From the NCBI RefSeq assembly GCF_017948485.1, contig NZ_JAFFSX010000014.1, positions 1 to 64,000 of the forward strand: a DNA stretch of 64,000 bases, given 5' to 3'. Source of the DNA: Streptomyces sp. GESEQ-35 (lineage in GTDB: Bacteria > Actinomycetota > Actinomycetes > Streptomycetales > Streptomycetaceae). Under the pieces are notes generated by a model that did no database searches, was not told where the DNA came from, and saw nothing but the letters and a program-made list of their open reading frames with translations. A program made the position numbers and the translations under genes. This document shows positions 24,424 to 33,484 of this stretch, in pieces (position 1 is the stretch's first letter; every line of letters begins with the position of its first letter).

Positions 24424-25362
24424 TCAGACGGGGGGCGCTTCGAAGAGCACGTCGGGGTCGTTGAACTGCTCCTTGGCTACCGATTCGCTCATCGGGTCGG
24501 CGGTGCCCCACTGGTCCTGGGTCATCGGGTCGGCGACGTCATGGCGGCCCGGGTGCCACAGGTCCTCTTCGAGGACGGCGAGTTCGGTGGTGTACTCGAC
24601 GGTATTGCCGTGCGGGTCGTGAAAGTACGAGAAGGTGTTGTCGCCCGCGAGGTGCCGGCCCGGCCCCCAGGTGAGCCGGGTCCCGGCACGCAGTGCACGC
24701 CCCGTGCCCCGCATGTACTCCTCGACGCCCCGCATCTCGAACGACGCGTGGTGCAGCGCCACGTGTGGCCCGCGCGCGATGGCGAAGGAGTGGTGGAGCG
24801 GGCTGCACCGCAGGAAGTACATGAGGTCGCCCATGTGCGTCGAGTACAGGGTGTCGGTGAGCCGGAAGCCCAGATGCCGGACGTAGAAGTCCCGCAGCGC
24901 CTCCGGGTCCGGGGAGTTGACCACGCAGTGCGAGAGCCGTACGGGAATCGCCTCGCGCTCCTCGACCCTGCGGTGGGTGCGGGTGGCGACGTCAGCGGAG
25001 ACCTCCACGGCGCGCCCGTCGGGGTCGAAGAAACGGAAGCCGTAGCCGCCACCCGGAGTCTCCAACTCCGCGGGATCGTCGATGAGTTGGACTCCGGCCC
25101 GGCCGAGCCGCACCGCCAGCTCGTCCACCGCGGCCGGCGAGACCGCCCCGAAGGCCACCAGGTCCATCCGCTTCCGCTCGTCCTTGCGGATCCGCACGAT
25201 GTACTGCTCGGGGCTGCCCTCGGCGGCGAAGAAGGCGAGCCCGGTGTCGTTCACCACCTCGGTCAGACCCCAGGTGGTGGTGAAGAAGGCGCGCTGGGTG
25301 TCGAAATCCGGTACGGCGAGGTCGACATGGCGCAGATGGGTGATGGGCTGGAAGGGGGTCAC
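24424..25362 (-). CDS. Extradiol ring-cleavage dioxygenase (VOC superfamily, type I)
   Basis: A 312-residue two-domain vicinal-oxygen-chelate dioxygenase. The Fe(II) ligands in the C-terminal module are visible as His145 (VRLSHCVVN), His204/205 (VALHHASFEM) and Glu257 (HGNTVEYTTE); YF near 243-247 fits the active-site Tyr/His region. The enzyme would cleave a catechol ring next to the two hydroxyls (meta cleavage). GTG 25362 overlaps the FAH stop (GTGA), so it is co-translated with that hydrolase, a typical pairing of ring-cleaving enzyme and C-C hydrolase/hydratase. The exact catechol is unknown. Confidence 0.85.
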   Translation of the reverse strand: MTPFQPITHLRHVDLAVPDFDTQRAFFTTTWGLTEVVNDTGLAFFAAEGSPEQYIVRIRKDERKRMDLVAFGAVSPAAVDELAVRLGRAGVQLIDDPAELETPGGGYGFRFFDPDGRAVEVSADVATRTHRRVEEREAIPVRLSHCVVNSPDPEALRDFYVRHLGFRLTDTLYSTHMGDLMYFLRCSPLHHSFAIARGPHVALHHASFEMRGVEEYMRGTGRALRAGTRLTWGPGRHLAGDNTFSYFHDPHGNTVEYTTELAVLEEDLWHPGRHDVADPMTQDQWGTADPMSESVAKEQFNDPDVLFEAPPV

Positions 25363-26324
25363 TGTCCGCTCCTGACGGTGTTGCGCTGCCGGCCCAGTCC
25401 CGTGATCTCCGCCTCCACCACGTCCCCCGGCTTCAGGAAGACGCCCCAGTGCGCGCCGTTGCCCGCCGGGGATCCGGTGAGCAGGAGGTCTCCGGGGCGC
25501 AGGGTGGTGGTCGTGGAGACGTACGCGATGAGCCTGGGGATGTCGAAGATCATGTCCCTGGTCGTCTCGTCCTGCCGTACGACCCCGTTGTGCCGCAGCG
25601 TGATCCGCAGGCCGGACGGGTCGCCGACGAAGGCGGCCGGGACGAGGAAGGGGCCGGTCGGCAGGAAGGTGTCGGCGTTCTTCGCGGTGAACCAGTCGGT
25701 GCCGATGGCCTTGAGGTCGGGCCGGTAGAGACGGTCGCGGGTGGTGAGGTCGTTGCAGACGGTGTACGCGGCGACGTGCTGCATCGCCCGGTCGACGGAG
25801 ATGTCCTTGCCCGACTTCCCGATGACCAGGGCGAGTTCCAGCTCCCAGTCGTGCTGTTCGCCGAGCGCGGGCAGCACGATGTCGTCGTACGGACCGCAGA
25901 TCGCGCGCGGCGAGCCCAGGAAGACGTACGGCACCCCGTTCCGGATCCGCTCGTCCATCATCCGCTCGGCGTCGGCGCGGGCCTCCTCGGGGGTGGCGCC
26001 GTGCACGCTCTCCTTCTCGGCGGCGACCAGATCGACCACGTGCTTGCGGTAGTTGGCGCCGCTCTGCAGGACCTGGCCCGGTTCGAGGGGTGCGTGGACG
26101 TGCAGCGAGGCCAGGTCGTGCCAGGTGCCCTCCGCGGACCGGGTGAGGTCGTGCAGCCGCAGCAGCCAGGTGTCCCAGTCCTCCACCAGGGCGCGGACGG
26201 ACGCCACTTCGGGGGACAGATCACGCACGCGTGTCCCGGCGACCAGGCCGGGGAAGACGCCAGCGCTGCTGCTGAAGGTGCCGAGCGCGAACGGTCCGGC
26301 GTGGGTGGGCAGGGGATCGGACAC
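25359..26324 (-). CDS. Fumarylacetoacetate hydrolase family protein, left arm
   Basis: A 321-residue FAH-family enzyme. Features include LQSGANYRKHVVD, the metal-binding acidic cluster around DWELELALVIGKSGKDIS (E-x-E, about 190-205), YTVCNDLTTRDRL, KNADTFLPTGPFLVP and LLTGSPAGNGAHW. The family covers C-C hydrolases, decarboxylases and hydratases acting on ring-cleavage products. GAGGAG lies 8 bases before GTG 26324. First gene of the left operon, divergent from the ABM monooxygenase, so 26325-26553 should hold the control region of both arms. A second FAH gene is at 31361. Confidence 0.85.
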   Translation of the reverse strand: MSDPLPTHAGPFALGTFSSSAGVFPGLVAGTRVRDLSPEVASVRALVEDWDTWLLRLHDLTRSAEGTWHDLASLHVHAPLEPGQVLQSGANYRKHVVDLVAAEKESVHGATPEEARADAERMMDERIRNGVPYVFLGSPRAICGPYDDIVLPALGEQHDWELELALVIGKSGKDISVDRAMQHVAAYTVCNDLTTRDRLYRPDLKAIGTDWFTAKNADTFLPTGPFLVPAAFVGDPSGLRITLRHNGVVRQDETTRDMIFDIPRLIAYVSTTTTLRPGDLLLTGSPAGNGAHWGVFLKPGDVVEAEITGLGRQRNTVRSGQ

Positions 26325-26553
26325 GGGCGCTCTCCTCGTACGGGTGGGTTGCTCGGCTCCGACGCTAGGCACCCTGTGGAGCGGGCGGAAATGGACATCC
26401 GCGATGCCTGCCATCACCCGCCGCCCGGGCCCTCGACGGCTGCTCCATCGCCCTACGGGATGGATGACGTCCCCCTTGCCGATGCCTCGATCCGTTGACC
26501 CTCGCGTCGGCCGCCACGCAGGCTCGGAGCACCGCCGTCCCGAGGAGATCACC
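26325..26553. promoter_or_regulatory. Divergent control region of the catabolic island
   Basis: A 229-bp region between the FAH gene (minus) and the ABM gene (plus). It is the natural site for the LysR-type regulator encoded at 32460, which needs T-N11-A type sites; several weak candidates exist but no single convincing one. No gene is seen here. Confidence 0.4.
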
Positions 26554-26859
26554 GTGGTTGTCGAGCATGCCGAGCTGACCGTCGAAGCCGGTCGGGAGGC
26601 GGAGTTCCAGGAGGTTTTCGGCAAGGCCCGCGAGGTGCTCGCCGAGGCCGACGGCTTCCGCTGGGCCGAGCTGCTGCGCTGCGCGGAGCGGCCGCGGACC
26701 TTTCTGCTGCTGGTCGGCTGGGAGTCGGTCGAGGCGCACACCGTGGGCTTCAGGGAGTCCGGGCGCTTCCAGCGCTGGCGGGCCCTGGTCGGCCCGTTCT
26801 TCGCGGAGCCGCCGGCCGTCGAGCACTACCACGAGCTCGGCCCGCGCTTCGGCGGCTGA
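26554..26859 (+). CDS. Antibiotic biosynthesis monooxygenase (ABM) domain protein
   Basis: A 101-residue dimeric alpha+beta barrel protein of the ABM/quinol monooxygenase family (EFQEVFGKAREVL, FLLLVGWESVEAHTVGFRES). These cofactor-free enzymes oxygenate quinols or other activated aromatics. AGGAG is 7 bases before GTG 26554, and the frame upstream lacks such a site. First gene of the right arm, 36 bases before the flavin monooxygenase. It probably works on a hydroxylated aromatic intermediate or detoxifies quinones. Confidence 0.8.
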   Translation: MVVEHAELTVEAGREAEFQEVFGKAREVLAEADGFRWAELLRCAERPRTFLLLVGWESVEAHTVGFRESGRFQRWRALVGPFFAEPPAVEHYHELGPRFGG

Positions 26860-26895
26860 CCCTGACGTCCTCTTCTACGTTCGCAAGGATCCCCC

Positions 26896-28020
26896 ATGCC
26901 CGTACACAAGGTGCTCGTCGTCGGCGGCGGCATCACCGGAAGCGTGCTGTGTCTCGCGCTCGCCCAGCGGGGCGCCGAGGTCGAGCTCGTCGAGATCTCA
27001 TCCCAGTGGTTCGGTGTCGGCCATGGCATCACGCTCCAGGGCAACGCACTCAAGGCGCTGCGCTCGGTGGGCGTGCTGGACCGGGTGCTGGACCGCGCGG
27101 TGCCCTTCGACCGGATGCGGTTGCGCCGCGCCGACGGCGGGCTGATCACCGAGCTGCCGACCCCGCACACGGGCGGTCCCGATCTGCCGTCGACGGCGGG
27201 CGCCCTGCGCTCGGACCTCCAGGACGCGCTGTGCGACGCGGTCCACGCGCACGGCGTCACCGTCCGCCTCGGCGTGACCGTCGACCGCCTCGACCCGTCG
27301 CCCGACCGCGTGGACGTGACCTTCACCGACGGCTCCGCGGGCGCGTACGACCTGGTGGTGGGCGCGGACGGCATCCATTCGCGGATGCGGGCGCTGATCG
27401 GCATCGACGTCCGGCCCCGCCCGGTCGGTATGTCGATCTTCCGGGTCGTGGCCGGAAGGCCCGCCGAGATGGACTGCGCCGAGGTGTACTACGGCGGCCC
27501 CCGCTTCAAGGCCGGCTACAGCCCCATCTCCGCCGACCAGTGCTACGCGTACCTCCTCGACGAGAACCTCGACGCCTCCCTCGTCGGCCCCCGCGCGTCC
27601 CTCTCCCTGCTGCGCGAACGCGGTGCCGGATACGGCGGCACCTGGGGCCGGATCCTCGCCTCGCTGCCCGAGGACACGGCCGTCGACTACCGGTGGATCG
27701 AGTCGATCCTGGTCGCCGAGCCCTGGCACCGCGGCCGCGTGATGGTCATCGGCGACGCGGCGCACGCCTGTCCGCCGCTGATCGCGCAGGGTGCCGCCAT
27801 GTGCATGGAGGACGCGGTGCTCCTGGCGGAACTGGTGCGCGGGGGCGAGCCGGTGGAGAAGGCCCTCGACCACTTCATGGACCGGCGGCTGCCCCGTGTC
27901 CGCATGGTTCTGGAGAACTCGCTCCAGCTGGCCCAGTGGGAGATCAACCCCGGTACGCCCGGCGCCGACCCCGCGCGGATCATGTCCGAGACGCTGGACT
28001 CACTGACGGCGGCGGCATGA
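26896..28020 (+). CDS. FAD-dependent aromatic hydroxylase
   Basis: A 374-residue class A flavoprotein monooxygenase. The FAD Rossmann motif VGGGITGSVLCLALAQRG (about 8-25), the DG motif VVGADGIHSRMR (about 152) and the GDAAHACPPLIAQGAAMCMEDA motif (about 278-298) are complete. It would hydroxylate an aromatic ring using NAD(P)H and O2, making the catechol or quinol used by the dioxygenase or ABM protein. Its TGA overlaps the next ATG (ATGA). The substrate is not identifiable; salicylate-hydroxylase-like relatives are plausible. Confidence 0.88.
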   Translation: MPVHKVLVVGGGITGSVLCLALAQRGAEVELVEISSQWFGVGHGITLQGNALKALRSVGVLDRVLDRAVPFDRMRLRRADGGLITELPTPHTGGPDLPSTAGALRSDLQDALCDAVHAHGVTVRLGVTVDRLDPSPDRVDVTFTDGSAGAYDLVVGADGIHSRMRALIGIDVRPRPVGMSIFRVVAGRPAEMDCAEVYYGGPRFKAGYSPISADQCYAYLLDENLDASLVGPRASLSLLRERGAGYGGTWGRILASLPEDTAVDYRWIESILVAEPWHRGRVMVIGDAAHACPPLIAQGAAMCMEDAVLLAELVRGGEPVEKALDHFMDRRLPRVRMVLENSLQLAQWEINPGTPGADPARIMSETLDSLTAAA

Positions 28021-29021
28021 GTACACCAACGGTCGACTTCCACGGTCACCTGGCCGTGCCCGCCGCCGAAGAGCTGGTCGCGGGCGCTCAGGGTCTCGCC
28101 GCGGAACGTGCCGCCGAACAGCGCGCCCACTCCCCCGCCTCGCTGAACGTCAACCGTGCCCAACTCCACCGCCTGGCGCCGATGTTGACGGACGCGACCG
28201 CCCGGCTCGCCGCCCTCGACGCGATGGGCATCGACATCCAGGTGGTCGGCCCCATGCCGATGCACCACTACTGGGCCGACCCGGATCTCGCGCACCGCTT
28301 CGCCCGCACGGTCAACGAGGCGGTGGCCGTGCACTGCCTCGCCGAACCGGACCGCCTGTACGGGCTCGGCACGGTGCCCCTCCAGCACCCGCACCTGGCG
28401 GTCGACCTGCTGGACAAGGCCGTCTCCGACTACGGCCTGTACGGCATCAGCGTCTCCACGACCGTGGACGGCCGCGAACTGGCCGACCCCGCCCACGACA
28501 TGGTGTGGCGGAAGGCGGAAGAACTGGGCGCGGTGGTGTTCGTGCACCCGTGGGGCTGCTCACTCGGCGAGCGACTGGCGACCCACTACCTCGGCAACAC
28601 CGTCGGCCAGCCGGCCGAGACCACGGTCGCGCTCTCCCATCTGATCTTCACCGGCGTCCTGGACCGCTTCCCGGACCTGAAACTGGTGGCCGCGCACGGC
28701 GGCGGCTATCTGCCGACGTACATCGGGCGCTCCGACCACGCCTGGCAGGTCCGTGAGGACGCGCACGGCTGCGCCGAACCGCCGAGTGCGTATCTGCGGC
28801 GCATGTGGTTCGACGCGCTGGTCTACACCCCGCGCGCCCTGCGCCACCTGGTCGAGGAGGTGGGCGCCGACCGGGTCGTGCTCGGTACGGACTTCCCCTT
28901 CGACATGGGCGTCGACGACCCGCTGGCCCGTCTGGACGCCGCCGGGCTGTCCCCGGCCGACCGTGCCGCCGTCGCCGGGGGCAATGCCCTCGAACTGCTG
29001 CTGAAAGGACGTATCCGATGA
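28017..29021 (+). CDS. Amidohydrolase-2 family (ACMSD-like) decarboxylase/hydrolase
   Basis: A 334-residue TIM-barrel enzyme of the amidohydrolase-2 group. The metal site is seen as DFHGH (7-11), FVHPWG (about 176), AAHGGGYLP (about 224) and GTDFPFDMG (about 290). This group includes aminocarboxymuconate-semialdehyde and resorcylate decarboxylases, which act on ring carboxylates or ring-cleavage products. It overlaps its neighbours by ATGA at both ends. A decarboxylation step in the island is a good guess; hydrolysis of a pyrone or lactone is an alternative. Confidence 0.85.
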   Translation: MSTPTVDFHGHLAVPAAEELVAGAQGLAAERAAEQRAHSPASLNVNRAQLHRLAPMLTDATARLAALDAMGIDIQVVGPMPMHHYWADPDLAHRFARTVNEAVAVHCLAEPDRLYGLGTVPLQHPHLAVDLLDKAVSDYGLYGISVSTTVDGRELADPAHDMVWRKAEELGAVVFVHPWGCSLGERLATHYLGNTVGQPAETTVALSHLIFTGVLDRFPDLKLVAAHGGGYLPTYIGRSDHAWQVREDAHGCAEPPSAYLRRMWFDALVYTPRALRHLVEEVGADRVVLGTDFPFDMGVDDPLARLDAAGLSPADRAAVAGGNALELLLKGRIR

Positions 29022-29980
29022 GCCTCGGCCCTATCGAGGAGGAGCTCGCCAAGGCCCGTTCCGCGTACCGGAACTGGGGACGCTGGGGCGAGGACGACGT
29101 GCTCGGCACGCTCAACTTCATCGATGACGCGATACGGGCGCACGCGGCGGGCCTGGTCCGGCGTGGGCGGGCCTTCTCGCTGTCCCAGGAGTTCAACGAG
29201 GACGGTCCGCAGCGCGGTTTCCGCGGCCGGATCAACCCCGTCCACTACATGAAGGACACCGGTTCGGACGCGGCCGCCGGCACACAGGGCTTCCCGCACG
29301 GCTTCGGCGGCGCGGACGACCACATCGTGATGCCGCTACAGGCCTCCACCCAGTGGGACGGGCTCGGCCACATCTACGACAACAAGCAGGCCTGGAACGG
29401 CCGTCCGTGCACCATCGTCAACGGCAACGGCGACTCGGTCACCGGCATCGAGCACATGAAGGACGCCTTCACCGGCCGCGGAGTCCTCCTCGACGTGGGC
29501 CGGGCCGTCGGCGACGGCGAACTCCCGGACGGCTTCCCTATTCTGGAGAAACACCTGCGGGCCACGATCGAAGCGCAGGGCGCCACCTCGACCGTCCGCC
29601 GCGGCGACCTCGTGCTCGTGAGGACCGGACAGCTCGGCCGGGTACGGCGGTTGGGCGACTGGGGCGGCTACGCCGCCGGTGACGCGCCCGGCCTCTCCTT
29701 CACCACCCTCGGCTGGCTGCACCGCACGGAGATCGCGGCGATCGCCACCGACACCTGGGGACTCGAGGTACGGCCGTACGAGTTCGCCGAGCCCGCGATG
29801 TCGCCACTGCACCAGATCGCCATCCCGAACATGGGCCTCCCGCTGGGCGAGATGTGGGACCTGGAAGCACTGGCGGAGGACTGTGCGGCCGACGGTGTCC
29901 ATGAGTTCCTGCTGGTCGCGGCGCCGCTTCCGGTGACCGGAGCGGTGGGAGCCCCGGTCAACCCGATCGCGGTCAAGTGA
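29018..29980 (+). CDS. Cyclase family protein (kynurenine-formamidase-like metal hydrolase)
   Basis: A 320-residue protein of the cyclase/KynB family, manganese or zinc hydrolases. It has the D-x-H type region TQWDGLGHIYDN (about 108-119), FTGRGVLLDVGR (about 150) and LVLVRTGQLG with WLHRTEIAAIATDTWGLEV. Family members hydrolyse amides or cyclic enol-lactones. The canonical HxGTHxDxP motif is in a changed form (DHIVMPLQASTQWDGLGH), as in the larger plant/bacterial branch. It overlaps both neighbours (ATGA, GTGA), so is co-translated with the amidohydrolase and the flavin oxidase. Confidence 0.82.
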   Translation: MSLGPIEEELAKARSAYRNWGRWGEDDVLGTLNFIDDAIRAHAAGLVRRGRAFSLSQEFNEDGPQRGFRGRINPVHYMKDTGSDAAAGTQGFPHGFGGADDHIVMPLQASTQWDGLGHIYDNKQAWNGRPCTIVNGNGDSVTGIEHMKDAFTGRGVLLDVGRAVGDGELPDGFPILEKHLRATIEAQGATSTVRRGDLVLVRTGQLGRVRRLGDWGGYAAGDAPGLSFTTLGWLHRTEIAAIATDTWGLEVRPYEFAEPAMSPLHQIAIPNMGLPLGEMWDLEALAEDCAADGVHEFLLVAAPLPVTGAVGAPVNPIAVK

Positions 29981-31356
29981 GTACGACGATGAACTTCACC
30001 GGCACCCTCCACCTCCCCGGCGACCAGAGCTTCGAGGAGGCCTGCTTCGGGCGGGTCTTCAACGCGCGCCGCCCGTCGGACCGTACGCCCGCCGCCGTCC
30101 TCGAAGCCGCGACCGAGCAGGACGTCGTCGAAGGCGTACGGCTCGCCCTGGAGCGCGGCTGGCAGGTCGCCGTCCGCTCCGGCGGGCACAGCTGGGCCGC
30201 CTGGTCGGTGCGCGAGGAGGCGCTGCTGATCGACCTCGGGGACTTCCGCGAGATGGCGTACGACCCACGGACCGGGTTGGCGACGGCGACCCCCAGCGTC
30301 AAGGGAGGCGACGAACTCAACCCGTATCTCGGCGAGTTCGGGCGCTTCTTCAACGCCGGCCACTGTCCGTCCGTCGGCATCGGCGGCTTCCTGCTCCAGG
30401 GCGGGCAGGGCTGGAACGCGCGCGGCTGGGGCTGGGCGGCGGAGAGCGTCGTCGCGATCGACGTCGTCACCGCCGAGGGCGAGCTGGTGCGTGCCGACGG
30501 GACGCGGAACAGCGACCTGTTCTGGGCGGCGCGCGGCGCGGGGCCCGGATTCTTCGGCGTCGTCACCCGCTTCCATCTGCGGACACGTCCGCTGCCGGGG
30601 CATCTGGCGCACACCGTGCACGCGTATCCGCTCGACCTCTTCGACGAGGTGATGACATGGCTGCACGGAATGCACCACACGGTCTCCGACCTGGTGGAGA
30701 TCGTCGCGCTCACGCAGACACCGCCGCTGCCCGGCTTCGACGGGCCGGTGCTGCTGGTCACGGGAGTGTCGATGACCGACACTCCGGAGCAGGCCGCCGA
30801 GGCGCTGGCCCCGCTGCACGCCAACCCGTACGCGGACCGTGCCCTCTTCCGCGTCGAGGCCCAACCGACCACCCTCGCCGAGCAGTTGCAGGGCCAGCGG
30901 ACCGCCAATCCGGAGGACCACCGCTATCTCGTCGACAACGCCTGGCTGACCGGGCCCGCCGACCAGGTCGTCCCGGCGATCCGCAAGGCGTTCACCGAGC
31001 ACCCCACCCGGCAGACCTTCACGATCTGGTTCTCCATGGCCCCGCTGCGCGAACTGCCCGACATGGCCTTCTCGTTGCAGTCGGAGATCTACTGCGCCAC
31101 CTACGTCGTGCACGACGAGCCGGAGCGCGACGCCGAGTTGCGTGCCTGGCTCGACGGGGCGATGGCGGCGATGGAGCCGGTGACGGCGGGCCAGTACCTC
31201 GGGGACTCGGACTTCACGGTCCGGCAGCTGAAGTTCATGGGGGACGCGCAGTGGCGCCGGCTCCAGGAGATCCGGGCCGTGCGTGACCCGAAGGGTCTGT
31301 TCGCGGGCTGTCTGAGCACGGGGAACGTCACCAACACCAACCACTGGGAGCGTTGA
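29977..31356 (+). CDS. BBE-like FAD-linked oxidase with bicovalent flavin site
   Basis: A 459-residue flavoprotein of the FAD-binding PCMH/berberine-bridge family. His71 in RSGGHSW and Cys130 in AGHCPSVGIGG are both present, so FAD is probably attached at two points, a feature of high-potential oxidases acting on phenols, alcohols or sugars. The C-terminal BBE segment (NVTNTNHWER) ends the protein. GTG 29977 overlaps the cyclase stop (GTGA). No signal peptide. In a ring-cleavage operon such an oxidase is unusual; it may oxidise a benzylic alcohol or aldehyde of the starting compound. Confidence 0.87.
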   Translation: MSTTMNFTGTLHLPGDQSFEEACFGRVFNARRPSDRTPAAVLEAATEQDVVEGVRLALERGWQVAVRSGGHSWAAWSVREEALLIDLGDFREMAYDPRTGLATATPSVKGGDELNPYLGEFGRFFNAGHCPSVGIGGFLLQGGQGWNARGWGWAAESVVAIDVVTAEGELVRADGTRNSDLFWAARGAGPGFFGVVTRFHLRTRPLPGHLAHTVHAYPLDLFDEVMTWLHGMHHTVSDLVEIVALTQTPPLPGFDGPVLLVTGVSMTDTPEQAAEALAPLHANPYADRALFRVEAQPTTLAEQLQGQRTANPEDHRYLVDNAWLTGPADQVVPAIRKAFTEHPTRQTFTIWFSMAPLRELPDMAFSLQSEIYCATYVVHDEPERDAELRAWLDGAMAAMEPVTAGQYLGDSDFTVRQLKFMGDAQWRRLQEIRAVRDPKGLFAGCLSTGNVTNTNHWER

Positions 31357-31360
31357 GCCG

Positions 31361-32317
31361 ATGCGTTTCGCGACGTATGAGTACGAGGGTGTGGAGCGCG
31401 CGGGTACGGTGCGGGACGGCGTGATCCATCCGCTGCCCGAGGGCATCACCGTCCTGACCCTCCTCGAACAGGATGTGCTGCATGCCGCGGGCACCGAAGC
31501 GCTGCGCCGGCACAGTGACTTGACGGTGGATCAGGTGCGGTTGCTGCCGCCGCTCAGGCCCCCGGCCATCCGTGACTTCGTCGGCTTCGAGGCACACATC
31601 GAGGGTGTGTCGAAGGCGCTGGACGGGCTGGAGCACGTGCCCGAGGAGTGGTATCGGGCGCCCAACTTCTACTTCACCAACCCGCATGCGGCATGCGGCG
31701 CCCACGACGAGGTGCCCATCCCGGCGGGCTGTTCGGTGCTCGACTTCGAGCTGGAGGTCGGCGCCGTCATCGGACGCGAGGGCCGCGACCTCACCCCCGA
31801 GCAGGCACGCGAGCACATCGTCGGCTACCTGGTCTTCAACGACTGGTCGGCACGGGACCTGCAGAAGCCGGAGAAGAACCTGGGGCTCGGCTTCTCCAAG
31901 GGCAAGGACTTCGCCAACACGCTCGGCCCGTACCTGGTCACCGCGGACGAGGTGGACGACCGGCGGGACGCGGACGGCTTCCTCGACCTGGAGATGACGG
32001 TCACCCTGAACGGCGAGCTGATCGGGCGGGACACGCTCGCCAACGTGTCGTGGACGTTCGAGGAGATGGTCGCCTACGCCGCCCGGGACACCTGGGTGCG
32101 GCCCGGGGACATTCTCGGTTCGGGGACCTGCGGATGGGGCGCGCTGGCGGAGTTCTGGGGCCGCCTCGGCGAGCGCACTCCGCCGCCGCTGCGGGCCGGG
32201 GACGAGGTGACGCTGACCGTCGAGCGGCTGGGCACCCTCTCCAACCGGGTCGTCCCGGGGCGGAGCGACGTGTATCTGCCGCGGGCCCGAAAGCGCGGGC
32301 GCACAGCCCGCCCATAG
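31361..32317 (+). CDS. Fumarylacetoacetate hydrolase family protein, right arm
   Basis: A 318-residue FAH-family protein, four bases after the oxidase stop. Key segments: FVGFEAHIEG, YFTNPHAACGAHDEV, VLDFELEVGAVIGREGRDL (E-x-E metal ligands, about 127-145), VFNDWSARDLQ, FSKGKDFANTLGPYL and LGSGTCGWG. This branch is closer to ureidoglycolate lyase/FAH-like hydrolases than the left-arm FAH. It would act on a later intermediate of the pathway, perhaps a hydratase or keto-hydrolase step. It is the last gene before the inverted repeat at 32340. Confidence 0.87.
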   Translation: MRFATYEYEGVERAGTVRDGVIHPLPEGITVLTLLEQDVLHAAGTEALRRHSDLTVDQVRLLPPLRPPAIRDFVGFEAHIEGVSKALDGLEHVPEEWYRAPNFYFTNPHAACGAHDEVPIPAGCSVLDFELEVGAVIGREGRDLTPEQAREHIVGYLVFNDWSARDLQKPEKNLGLGFSKGKDFANTLGPYLVTADEVDDRRDADGFLDLEMTVTLNGELIGRDTLANVSWTFEEMVAYAARDTWVRPGDILGSGTCGWGALAEFWGRLGERTPPPLRAGDEVTLTVERLGTLSNRVVPGRSDVYLPRARKRGRTARP

Positions 32318-32339
32318 CTTCGTGACCTGCTCATATCCG

Positions 32340-32366
32340 GGGATCCGATGGCTGCCATCGGATCCC
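32340..32366. terminator. 12-bp perfect inverted repeat, likely terminator
   Basis: Arms at 32340-32351 and 32355-32366 with a 3-base centre (CTG) are perfectly complementary. It sits 23 bp after the right-arm FAH stop and 94 bp before the LysR start, and is followed by TGTGTGTTGCTTCC. A terminator for the island's long operon is the simplest reading; a LysR binding site is the alternative. Confidence 0.65.
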
Positions 32367-32459
32367 TGTGTGTTGCTTCCCGGAGTCTTCCTCGGACGGA
32401 ACCCGGTCGTTACGCTCCGATTCCACCGAGCTTCAAGGACGCAGCCGGAAGGAACCTGT

Positions 32460-33446
32460 ATGGGTCTCGGAGCGATCGATCTCAATCTTCTGGTGGCGTT
32501 GGAAGCACTTCTGGAGGAGAAGAACGTCACGCACGCGGGTGTCCGTCTCTCCACCAGTCAGTCCGCGATGAGCGGTTCGCTGGCCCGGCTGCGCCGGCAC
32601 TTCAACGACGAGCTGCTGGTGCGCGTGGGCCGCGAGTACGAGCTCACCCCGCTCGCGGAACGACTGCTGCCCGTCGTCCAGGCCTCCCTGCACAAGGCCG
32701 AGGAGGCGTTGTCGCTGACCCGGCACTTCGAACCGGCCCGGAGCAGGCAGCGCTTCTCGATCGTGATGTCCGACTACGTCATGACGGTGCTCGTCGAACC
32801 GCTGCTGCGGGCCCTGGCACGCGAGGCGCCGGGCGTACGGATCGACTTCCACCCGCTCGTGCACGGCCAGCCGGAGAACGAGACGCATCTGCGCTGCCAC
32901 GACCTGATGGTGGTGCCGCTCGGCTACCGGCTGCCCGGGATCAGCGAGGCCGTGATGCACGACCGGTTCGTGTGCATCGTCGACCCCGACAATCCGCGCC
33001 TGGCCGAGGGTCGGCTCACGTTGGGCGATCTGGCCGAGATGCCGCACGCCGCGTCCGCGTTCGGCAAGAGCCTCACGCCCGCGGACCGCCAGCTGGAGAC
33101 CCTGGGCATCGTGCCCAGGGTGCAGGTCAGCGCGCCGGGATTCAGTGTGCTGCCGTTCCTGGTGGGCGGCACCGACCTGGTCGCCCTGGTGCCAGAGCGG
33201 CTCGCCCGGCGCTACGAGGGTTTCGCGCGCTGTGCCGTCGTACCGACGCCGTTCCCGGACGTACCGCTGGTCGAGGCCATGCACTGGCATCACAACCGGC
33301 ACGCCGACCCGGCACACCGCTGGCTTCGGGAGACCGTGCGGGCGGTGGGTGCGGCACTGGACGACGAGCCCGTGCCGCGGGAGATCGCGGCCGCGGATGG
33401 CACCCATGCCGATCGCGTGTTTCCGGAGCTGAGCCCGGCTTCCTAG
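32460..33446 (+). CDS. LysR-family regulator (NodD-like)
   Basis: A 328-residue LTTR. The N-terminal wHTH reads LNLLVALEALLEEKNVTHAGVRLSTSQSAMSGSLARLRRHFNDELLVR (about 7-54); the effector domain spans about 90-305. The NodD/NahR-type branch (LNLLVAL start, FSIVMSDYV) commonly senses aromatic compounds. GGAAGGA precedes ATG 32460. It probably activates the divergent catabolic arms from 26325-26553. The effector could be the island's substrate. Confidence 0.9.
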   Translation: MGLGAIDLNLLVALEALLEEKNVTHAGVRLSTSQSAMSGSLARLRRHFNDELLVRVGREYELTPLAERLLPVVQASLHKAEEALSLTRHFEPARSRQRFSIVMSDYVMTVLVEPLLRALAREAPGVRIDFHPLVHGQPENETHLRCHDLMVVPLGYRLPGISEAVMHDRFVCIVDPDNPRLAEGRLTLGDLAEMPHAASAFGKSLTPADRQLETLGIVPRVQVSAPGFSVLPFLVGGTDLVALVPERLARRYEGFARCAVVPTPFPDVPLVEAMHWHHNRHADPAHRWLRETVRAVGAALDDEPVPREIAAADGTHADRVFPELSPAS

Positions 33447-33484
33447 CGTGGAGGGGAGGAGTCCCGCACCCAGTGGAGGAAGCC

